Source: an uncultured Bacteroidota bacterium (lineage in GTDB: Bacteria > Bacteroidota > Bacteroidia > Chitinophagales > Chitinophagaceae). From it: a stretch of DNA of 21,092 bases. The stretch is from contig CAIWKU010000116.1 in assembly GCA_903913355.1 (NCBI GenBank), positions 1 to 21,092 of the forward strand. The letters run 5' to 3'. The notes beneath the pieces are model-generated. The model did no database searches. It was not told where the DNA came from and saw only the letters and a list, made by a program, of their open reading frames with translations. Both the position numbers and the translations under genes were made by a program. Shown one piece after another: positions 5,785 to 12,619 of the stretch (position 1 is the first letter of the stretch; the number at the start of each line of letters is the position of its first letter).

Positions 5785-8700
5785 ATGCCTTACCAACCCA
5801 AACATAAAATTAGAATAGTAACAGCTGCCAGTTTATTTGATGGGCATGACGCAGCCATCAATATTATGCGCCGGATATTACAGGCAAAAGGAGCCGAGAT
5901 TATTCACCTGGGGCATAATAGAAGTGTATTGGAAATTGTTGAATGTGCCATTGAAGAAGATGCGCAAGGTATTGCCATTACCAGTTACCAGGGCGGGCAT
6001 GTTGAATTTTTTAAATATATGAAGGACCTGCTGGATCAAAATGGCTGTGGGCATATTAAAATTTTTGGCGGGGGTGGCGGTACTATTTTGCCGGAGGAAA
6101 TCAGGGAACTCCATTTATATGGTATCACACGTATATATAGTCCGGATGATGGCCGTAAAATGGGTTTGGAGGGTATGATAGAAGAGGTGATCCAGCAATG
6201 CGATTTTCCATTGAACGGGAATGGGGTGTATAAACATCCTATGACACTTGGAGAAGTAAAAGATGTTCGAAAAATAGCCCGACTCATCACGAATGCTGAA
6301 AATGGGGGTGGTGTTCCTGCCAGTGCACTTGTATCCTCAGCCATCACCATCCCGGTATTGGGTATAACGGGTACCGGGGGAGCGGGCAAAAGTTCCGTGA
6401 CTGATGAACTCGTAAGAAGATATTTACAAATGTTTACAGATAAAACCATCGCGGTAATATCTGTAGATCCTTCCAAAAAGAAAACAGGTGGTGCTTTATT
6501 GGGCGATAGGATTCGGATGAATGCCATATCGCATGTTCGAGCCTATATGCGCAGTCTGGCTACACGTGATGATAACACAGCGTTAAGTGCACATATTCAG
6601 GAAGCAATTGATATCTGCAAGGCGGCAGGGTTTGATTGTATTATTTTAGAATCTGCTGGGGTTGGCCAAAGTGATGCTTCAATATTGGATTACTGTGATG
6701 TTAGTTTATATGTAATGACTCCAGAATATGGGGCCGCTTCGCAATTAGAGAAAATTAATATGCTGGACTATGCAGATGTGATCTGCATTAATAAATTTGA
6801 TAAAGCAGGTGCATTAGATGCATTACATGATGTTAGAAAACAGTATAAACGAAACCATAATCTCTGGACGGTAAAAGACGAAGAACTACCCGTAGTGGGT
6901 ACGATTGCTGCGCAGTTCAATGATGCGGGAATCAATGACCTTTTTGAAAAACTGATTACCACTATAGAGAAAAAAACAGGTATCGCCTTTAGTCATATTT
7001 CTTTGCAAGGTGCCAATAAAGGAAAAGGAGAATCCACTACTACCAAATCTCAGATTATTCCCCCCAAAAGGGTTCGTTATTTATCTGAAATCGCCGAGAA
7101 TAATCGTTCATACGATAACTGGGTTGAAGAGCAGGCGGCTATTGCTTCAAAATTATACAAGATTAAAGGCACCATTGATTTATTTCAATCAGCATCGGAT
7201 GTTCAGTATACAGAGAAAAAAAATGATTCTGCATTATTGGATATACAGAATCATTTTGAGAAACTGCTTCACCCTGATTGCAAAGAATTATTAGACAGCT
7301 GGCCAAAAATTTTTGCCAAATATCAGGCTGATTTTTTTGAGTACCAGGTTAGGGATAAAGTAATTAAACAGGCTTTGACAGTTACTTCCTTAAGCGGAAG
7401 CAGAATTCCAAAAGTTGTTTTACCCAAGTATACAGATTGGGGTGATATACTCAGATGGCGTTTGCAGGAAAATCTTCCTGGCGAATTTCCTTTTACTGCC
7501 GGGGTATTCGAATTAAAACGTCAGGGGGAAGATCCTACTCGAATGTTTGCGGGCGAGGGTGGACCCGAAAGAACCAATAAGCGTTTTCATTATGTATCTA
7601 TTGGGCAGCCGGCTATTCGTCTCTCAACTGCTTTTGATAGTGTAACATTATATGGAGAAGACCCGGCTCCCCGCCCGGATATTTATGGAAAAATTGGAAA
7701 CAGCGGGGTTAGCGTGGCCACAGTGGACGATGCAAAAAAATTATATAGTGGTTTTGATCTTTGTGATTCGAAGACATCCGTCAGCATGACTATTAATGGT
7801 CCCGCACCAATACTTCTGGCTTTTTTTATGAATGCCGCAATTGACCAGTTATGTGAAAAATGGATTGAAGAAAACGGGCAATGGGAAAAGGTTGATGAAT
7901 TTATTGAAAGAAAATTTGCCCGTTCTCCAAGACCGCTCTATTATAATCCTGCCTTGCCAGAACGTTTGCCGGAAGGAAATAAAGGATTGGGTTTGAAATT
8001 ATTAGGGTTGAGTGGCGATGAGGTTTTGCCGGCGGAGGTATATGAAACTTTAAAAGCAGAAGCATTATCGCAGGTGAGAGGAACTGTACAAGCGGATATT
8101 TTAAAAGAAGACCAGGCTCAAAATACCTGTATATTTTCAACCGAGTTCGCCCTGAAGCTGATGGGGGATGTACAGTCGTATTTTATCGATCAAAAAGTGA
8201 GAAATTTTTATAGCGTAAGTATCAGTGGTTACCATATTGCCGAAGCAGGAGCCAATCCTATAACCCAACTGGCATTTACTTTATCAAATGGGTTTACTTA
8301 TGTGGAATATTATTTGAGCCGCGGAATGCATATAGATGATTTTGCGCCCAATCTCTCTTTCTTTTTCAGTAATGGGATGGATCCGGAATATAGTGTTATC
8401 GGTCGTGTTGCCAGACGCATCTGGGCCAAAGCAATAAAATATAAGTACAAGGGAAATGAGCGTTCCCAAAAATTAAAATACCATATCCAAACAAGTGGCC
8501 GCAGTTTGCATGCACAGGAGATAGATTTTAATGATATCCGAACAACCTTGCAGGCTTTATATGCGATATACGATAACTGTAATAGTTTGCATACGAATGC
8601 CTACGATGAAGCAATTACCACACCTACGGAAGAAAGTGTACGTAGAGCGATGGCTATTCAGTTAATTATTAACCGTGAATTGGGTACCGCTGTTACCGAA

Positions 8701-9177
8701 AATTTTATACAGGGTAGTTTTGCCATTGATGAATTAACGGAATTGGTAGAAGAAGCGGTATTGGCCGAATTTGATAGGATTACAGACCGTGGCGGAGTAC
8801 TTGGGGCTATGGAAAGAATGTACCAAAGAAATAAAATACAGGAAGAAAGTCTTCATTATGAGACAATGAAGCATAATGGCGAACTACCCTTGATTGGTGT
8901 AAATACGTTTCTGAATAAAAAAGGAAGTCCCACTTTATTACCTGGTGAAGTGATTCGCAGCACAACAGAAGAAAAGGAACAACAGATTCAGAACCTGATA
9001 TCTTTTCAAAAAAGGAATGCTTCTAAAAGTAAAGATGCGTTGAGCAGATTACAAATAGCAGCCATTAATAATGAGAATCTTTTTGCTGAATTAATGGAAA
9101 CGGTGAAATATTGTTCCCTCGGAGAAATCACCAATGCCTTATATGCGGTAGGCGGACAATACAGAAGAAATATGTAA
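5785..9177 (+). CDS. icmF: Fused isobutyryl-CoA mutase IcmF
   Basis: IcmF is an adenosylcobalamin-dependent radical mutase interconverting isobutyryl-CoA and n-butyryl-CoA, with its G-protein chaperone built in. The 1130 residues show the IcmF order. B12-binding domain about 8-150: DGHDAA at 19-24 with His21 as the lower cobalt ligand, and a GGGGT loop. MeaB-like GTPase about 190-410: P-loop GTGGAGKS (196-203), ESAGVGQSD (289-297), NKFD (336-339). The mutase barrel follows a linker, with MFAGEGGPERTNKRFHYVS and ISGYHIAEAGANP. By eye, Phe575 (GVFELKR) and Gln779 (AQNTC) align with the positions that are Tyr89/Arg207 in methylmalonyl-CoA mutase, as expected for isobutyryl rather than methylmalonyl substrates. 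Related IcmF enzymes also act on isovaleryl-CoA. A promoter lies at 5731-5762; I see no clear terminator. Confidence 0.93.
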   Translation: MPYQPKHKIRIVTAASLFDGHDAAINIMRRILQAKGAEIIHLGHNRSVLEIVECAIEEDAQGIAITSYQGGHVEFFKYMKDLLDQNGCGHIKIFGGGGGTILPEEIRELHLYGITRIYSPDDGRKMGLEGMIEEVIQQCDFPLNGNGVYKHPMTLGEVKDVRKIARLITNAENGGGVPASALVSSAITIPVLGITGTGGAGKSSVTDELVRRYLQMFTDKTIAVISVDPSKKKTGGALLGDRIRMNAISHVRAYMRSLATRDDNTALSAHIQEAIDICKAAGFDCIILESAGVGQSDASILDYCDVSLYVMTPEYGAASQLEKINMLDYADVICINKFDKAGALDALHDVRKQYKRNHNLWTVKDEELPVVGTIAAQFNDAGINDLFEKLITTIEKKTGIAFSHISLQGANKGKGESTTTKSQIIPPKRVRYLSEIAENNRSYDNWVEEQAAIASKLYKIKGTIDLFQSASDVQYTEKKNDSALLDIQNHFEKLLHPDCKELLDSWPKIFAKYQADFFEYQVRDKVIKQALTVTSLSGSRIPKVVLPKYTDWGDILRWRLQENLPGEFPFTAGVFELKRQGEDPTRMFAGEGGPERTNKRFHYVSIGQPAIRLSTAFDSVTLYGEDPAPRPDIYGKIGNSGVSVATVDDAKKLYSGFDLCDSKTSVSMTINGPAPILLAFFMNAAIDQLCEKWIEENGQWEKVDEFIERKFARSPRPLYYNPALPERLPEGNKGLGLKLLGLSGDEVLPAEVYETLKAEALSQVRGTVQADILKEDQAQNTCIFSTEFALKLMGDVQSYFIDQKVRNFYSVSISGYHIAEAGANPITQLAFTLSNGFTYVEYYLSRGMHIDDFAPNLSFFFSNGMDPEYSVIGRVARRIWAKAIKYKYKGNERSQKLKYHIQTSGRSLHAQEIDFNDIRTTLQALYAIYDNCNSLHTNAYDEAITTPTEESVRRAMAIQLIINRELGTAVTENFIQGSFAIDELTELVEEAVLAEFDRITDRGGVLGAMERMYQRNKIQEESLHYETMKHNGELPLIGVNTFLNKKGSPTLLPGEVIRSTTEEKEQQIQNLISFQKRNASKSKDALSRLQIAAINNENLFAELMETVKYCSLGEITNALYAVGGQYRRNM

Positions 9178-9212
9178 GTGGTCTTGATTTATCACCTATT
9201 CGTAATATCTAC

Positions 9213-9242
9213 TTGATGGATTTGGGATTTTTTGTAAATATG
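9213..9242 (+). promoter_or_regulatory. Candidate promoter of the small secreted-protein gene
   Basis: TTG at 9213-9215, exactly 19 bases, then TAAATATG at 9235-9242 (seven of eight positions of TAnnTTTG). It lies 42 bases before the ATG at 9285 and supports that start over upstream in-frame ATGs at 9111, 9216 or 9240. Confidence 0.45.
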
Positions 9243-9284
9243 CTTTATCTTGAACTCCGTTCGAATTTGATTAAAACAAAAGAA

Positions 9285-9872
9285 ATGAAGCTAAGATTTT
9301 ATATATATGTGTTGGTATCGGTGTTTTGTATCGGTAATCTGCAGGCCCAGACAAAAAGATTTGACACCTCCATGAAAATTGGAAGAGCAGGGTATAAAGT
9401 TTATTGCCCCAATAAGAACCTTGATAAAAATCCAGTCACTATTGGCGCCATTGGTTTTGAAAATACTGCCCGGGATGTTTCTTTTGAGGTAAAGGGTAAG
9501 GTAGTAAAAGCAGAAGTGGATGATTTGGATAACGATGGTTTCCCGGATATGGTTATTTATGTGAATATGCCAGGAAATAAGAATAAAGTGATTGTGATTG
9601 GCGTAGGGTCAGAGGAAAATAAGGGATTCAGGCCAATCATTTTCCCTGATATTCTTGATAATCCAAAAATACGGACAGGCTATGCAGGGTTTGATCAATA
9701 TTATCTCATGGAGGGTTATCTGATGAGAAAATTTCCGCTATTTGACACTTCTGATACAGCCAATATCAAGCCTACAGGGGTTATGCGACAGGTACAATAT
9801 AAAGTAGCTCCAGATGAAAGAGGGCAATTGACTTTCAAGGTTATCAGAAGTTATGATTTTAATAAGCAATGA
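9285..9872 (+). CDS. Secreted protein with a calcium-loop-like motif, possibly PliI-like
   Basis: I use the ATG at 9285 (195 residues) because it opens directly on a signal peptide: MKLRF, a hydrophobic core, then NLQAQ with likely cleavage after LQA. The frame stays open upstream to 9111 but that part overlaps the end of icmF and looks non-coding. The mature part holds DDLDNDGFPD (residues 79-88), a D-x-D-x-D-G loop as in calcium-binding FG-GAP/EF-hand-like motifs, and later EGYLMRKFPLFD followed by PTGVMRQVQYKV. This late pattern reminds me of proteins annotated as PliI-type lysozyme inhibitors, but I hold that only loosely. It is exported to the periplasm or beyond and followed by a terminator at 9898-9924. 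Otherwise unrecognised. Confidence 0.7.
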   Translation: MKLRFYIYVLVSVFCIGNLQAQTKRFDTSMKIGRAGYKVYCPNKNLDKNPVTIGAIGFENTARDVSFEVKGKVVKAEVDDLDNDGFPDMVIYVNMPGNKNKVIVIGVGSEENKGFRPIIFPDILDNPKIRTGYAGFDQYYLMEGYLMRKFPLFDTSDTANIKPTGVMRQVQYKVAPDERGQLTFKVIRSYDFNKQ

Positions 9873-9897
9873 TGAAATAGGATCTAAAATATTCGTG

Positions 9898-9924
9898 AAT
9901 AGAGCCTTTGGGTTCTATTTTTTT
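9898..9924 (+). terminator. Intrinsic terminator after the secreted-protein gene
   Basis: AATAGAGCC (9898-9906) pairs with GGTTCTATT (9911-9919), nine pairs including one G-U, around a 4-base loop, followed by a T-run to 9924. It starts 26 bases after the stop codon at 9872. Confidence 0.75.
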
Positions 9925-9992
9925 GACAGATATAGTACGGAATACCTTACTCAGCTTCGAATATCATTTTATTATTATTTTCTTATTGCAAG

Positions 9993-10022
9993 TTGTTTTC
10001 AAACCACGTGTTTGTACCTTTA
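9993..10022 (+). promoter_or_regulatory. Promoter of the propeller/phosphoesterase gene
   Basis: TTG at 9993-9995, a 19-base spacer and TACCTTTA at 10015-10022 (seven of eight positions of TAnnTTTG). It lies 19 bases before the ATG at 10042 and downstream of a terminator, so the gene is probably a separate transcription unit. Confidence 0.55.
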
Positions 10023-10041
10023 GACCTATCAAATCAGTTAT

Positions 10042-12474
10042 ATGCGAAAAGGATTACTAATTGGATTCGGGTTTTTTATGCTTTCCATAGCAGCCAATGC
10101 CCAAACTATTGAACAGGTTGAGTCTAAAAAAATTGTTCTGCCAAATGGTTGGGGACTTACACCCGTTGGTCGCAGTTTTCCTTTAGGTGATCTGCCATTA
10201 AATATTGCAGTTAGTAAGTCAAAAAATTTATTAGCGGTAACCAATAACGGGCAGAGTGTGCAAAGTATTCAACTGATTGATCCGAAATCAGAAACCATCC
10301 TGGATACGAAAGTGATACCCAAAAGCTGGTATGGATTGCAATTCAGCAATGACGAGAAAAAATTGTATGCAGCCGGGGGTAATGATAACTGGATACTGGA
10401 ATATGGAATTGAAGACAAAAAACTGGTTTTGAAGGATAGCATTATACTGGGGAAAAAATGGCCAAATAAAATCGCTCCGGCAGGGATTGCGCTGGACGAC
10501 GAAAAAAAGATTTTATATGTAGTAACCAGAGATGATAAATCGCTATATATTATCGACCTCCAAACAAAAAGTACTTTACAAAAAATTGCTTTGGGTGGAG
10601 AAGCATATACCTGTTTATTATCACCTGATAAGAAAGAGCTCTATATCAGTTGCTGGGGTTGTGATAAATTGTATGTTTTTGATACTGAGAAAAGAAATAT
10701 AGTTACTGAATTACCCGTTGGTGATAACCCTAATGAATTATGCCTGACGCAAAATGGAAAGTACCTCTTTGTTGCCAATTCAAATGATAATTCTGTTTCT
10801 ATCATTAATGTAATGCAACGAAAAGTAGTTGAAACTGTAAATGCAGCACTTTACCCTGATGCACCCAATGGGTCTACTACGAATGGACTCGCATTAAGCA
10901 GCGATGAAAAAACCTTATATATTGCCAATGCAGATAATAATTGTTTGTCTGTATTTGATGTATCCAAACCCGGTCAAAGCAAGAGCAAAGGATTTATCCC
11001 GGTTGGCTGGTATCCTACAAATGTAAAAGTGATAGGTAAAAAAATATTTGTGACCAATGGAAAAGGATTTAGTTCTATGGCTAATCCCTATGGCCCTAAT
11101 CCCTTTGGCAATAAACAAACTGTTCTTTACCAGGAAGGAGACCCTAATAAACCTAAGGATGTACAATATATAGCCGGCCTGTTTAAAGGAACCATGAGTG
11201 TGATAGATGCGCCGGATATGAAACAACTGGATATTTATTCGCATGTAGTATATCGCAATACTCCTTATAATAAAGTAAAGGAACTGCTTGCACAGGGAGA
11301 AGCAGGAAACCCGATACCCCGAAAAGTAGGTGATAAAAGCCCCATAAAGTATGTGTTTTATGTGATCAAAGAAAATAGAACCTATGATCAGGTATTGGGT
11401 GATGTGAAAGAAGGAAATGGAGATCCACGCCTGGTATTATTCGGTGAAAACATAACGCCTAATCAACATGCATTAACCAAAGAATTTGTACTGCTCGATA
11501 ATTTTTATGTAGATGGTGAAGTAAGTGCTGATGGACATAACTGGACCATGGGTGCTTACGCAACAGATTTTCTAGAAAAGAACTGGGTAAGTAGTTATGG
11601 CGGACGAGGAGGAAGTTATGATGCAGAAGGTAATCGTGAAGTGGCTAATAATAAAGGAGGGTTCATTTGGGATCATTGTAAAAAATCAGGCGTGAGTTTC
11701 CGCACCTATGGGGAATTCGCAGATAATTATAAAGCGAATATCCCGGTATTAAAAGGTAACCTGTGCCCATATTTTACGGGATTCGATGCAAGGGTAGCAG
11801 ATACCACACGTTTTTTACAATGGAAAAGAGAATTCGATTCCCTGCTTGCCATTAATGCTGTACCGAGTTTTAATAGTGTTCGTTTTGGGAACGATCACAC
11901 AGAAGGATTGCGAAAAGGCAGACCAACCCCCTACGCGCATGTAGCCGATAATGATCTCGCGGTGGGTATGTTTGTTGAATACCTAAGCAAAAGCCCTATT
12001 TGGAAAGAAACGGTTATTTGTATAGTAGAAGATGATGCACAGAATGGTGCCGATCATGTGGATGCGCATAGAAGTCCTGCGTATCTTGCCGGGGGCTTTG
12101 TAAAAAGAAATTTTGTAGACCATACGCCGTATACCACTTCTTCCATGCTGCGGACCATTGAACTGATATTAGGTATTGCTCCCATGAGTCAGTATGATGC
12201 TGCTGCCATTCCCCTATGGCGCTCTTTTGCGAATACATCCGATGCAAACGGCTTTACAGCAAAAGCTGCAAAAGTTGACTTAAAAGAAAAAAATACAGCC
12301 ATGAATGAATGGCAACGAATGTCTGAAAAATTCAACCTGGCCAAAGAAGATGCAGTACCTGATCTGGAATTCAATCTTGTTTTATGGCATGGTATTAAAG
12401 GCGATGATATTCCATTCCCTGGCCCCAAAAGAGCCGCATTTTTTAAACCGATTAAGAAGATGGATAATGATTAG
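10042..12474 (+). CDS. Secreted YVTN beta-propeller / phosphoesterase (phospholipase C/AcpA superfamily) fusion
   Basis: The 810-residue protein opens with a signal peptide (MRKGLLIGF, hydrophobic core, AANAQ, cleavage likely after ANA). Residues about 40-400 form a YVTN-type seven-bladed beta-propeller with repeated units such as KKLYAAGGNDN, KILYVVTRDDKSLYIIDL, KELYISCWGCDKLYVFD and KYLFVANSNDNSVSIINV. Residues about 435-740 are a metal-dependent phosphoesterase of the alkaline-phosphatase superfamily: ENRTYD (Glu444, Asn445), the VSADGHNW segment with Ser495, FGNDHTEG (615-622) and EDDAQNGADHVDAHR (663-677). These match the metal and nucleophile positions of AcpA/phospholipase C-like enzymes, so it is likely active on a phosphomonoester or diester outside the cytoplasm. 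The substrate is unknown. No C-terminal T9SS sorting domain is visible. It has its own promoter at 9993-10022. Confidence 0.87.
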   Translation: MRKGLLIGFGFFMLSIAANAQTIEQVESKKIVLPNGWGLTPVGRSFPLGDLPLNIAVSKSKNLLAVTNNGQSVQSIQLIDPKSETILDTKVIPKSWYGLQFSNDEKKLYAAGGNDNWILEYGIEDKKLVLKDSIILGKKWPNKIAPAGIALDDEKKILYVVTRDDKSLYIIDLQTKSTLQKIALGGEAYTCLLSPDKKELYISCWGCDKLYVFDTEKRNIVTELPVGDNPNELCLTQNGKYLFVANSNDNSVSIINVMQRKVVETVNAALYPDAPNGSTTNGLALSSDEKTLYIANADNNCLSVFDVSKPGQSKSKGFIPVGWYPTNVKVIGKKIFVTNGKGFSSMANPYGPNPFGNKQTVLYQEGDPNKPKDVQYIAGLFKGTMSVIDAPDMKQLDIYSHVVYRNTPYNKVKELLAQGEAGNPIPRKVGDKSPIKYVFYVIKENRTYDQVLGDVKEGNGDPRLVLFGENITPNQHALTKEFVLLDNFYVDGEVSADGHNWTMGAYATDFLEKNWVSSYGGRGGSYDAEGNREVANNKGGFIWDHCKKSGVSFRTYGEFADNYKANIPVLKGNLCPYFTGFDARVADTTRFLQWKREFDSLLAINAVPSFNSVRFGNDHTEGLRKGRPTPYAHVADNDLAVGMFVEYLSKSPIWKETVICIVEDDAQNGADHVDAHRSPAYLAGGFVKRNFVDHTPYTTSSMLRTIELILGIAPMSQYDAAAIPLWRSFANTSDANGFTAKAAKVDLKEKNTAMNEWQRMSEKFNLAKEDAVPDLEFNLVLWHGIKGDDIPFPGPKRAAFFKPIKKMDND

Positions 12475-12477
12475 GTA

Positions 12478-12612
12478 GGCTATTAGCTGTTGGCAATTGG
12501 TAATATGCATATAATTTATAACATACAAATTTTGTTGCTTAGACGGTCATTAAGTAAAAATAAATAGCCAAAAGCCAATGGCTAAGAGCTAATACCCAAA
12601 GGCCAACCGTCT
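12478..12612. repeat. Inverted TATTAGCT-type repeat arms between convergent genes
   Basis: The 145-base gap between the phosphoesterase and PorZ stops holds two inverted, imperfect copies of a short repeat. The left arm begins GGCTATTAGCTGTTGGC at 12478. The right arm, read on the minus strand, is GGTATTAGCTCTTAGCC and starts near 12596. TATTAGCT (12481-12488) and AGCTAATA (12587-12594) pair perfectly. A nested pair, AGACGGT (12541-12547) and ACCGTCT (12606-12612), bounds the right half. The arms could fold into a long hairpin and serve as a two-way terminator or be a dispersed genomic repeat. Confidence 0.55.
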
Positions 12613-12619
12613 GCTCCAT

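Noticed and set aside
6036..6527. Open frame of 163 codons on the minus strand inside icmF
   Set aside because: It lies wholly inside the B12-binding and GTPase coding region, has no promoter or domain, and is a shadow of strong coding sequence.
9111..9284. N-terminal extension of the small secreted protein back to an ATG at 9111
   Set aside because: It overlaps the icmF end by 67 bases, has a basic, non-conserved-looking composition, and would hide an otherwise perfect signal peptide; a promoter lies inside it at 9213-9242.
10550..11000. Repeated similar segments in the propeller that at first looked like tandem DNA repeats
   Set aside because: The similarity is at the protein level (propeller blades) and the DNA is not repeated.
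10915..11244. 109-codon minus-strand frame inside the propeller/phosphoesterase gene
   Set aside because: It is antisense to clear propeller repeats and has no recognisable protein features.
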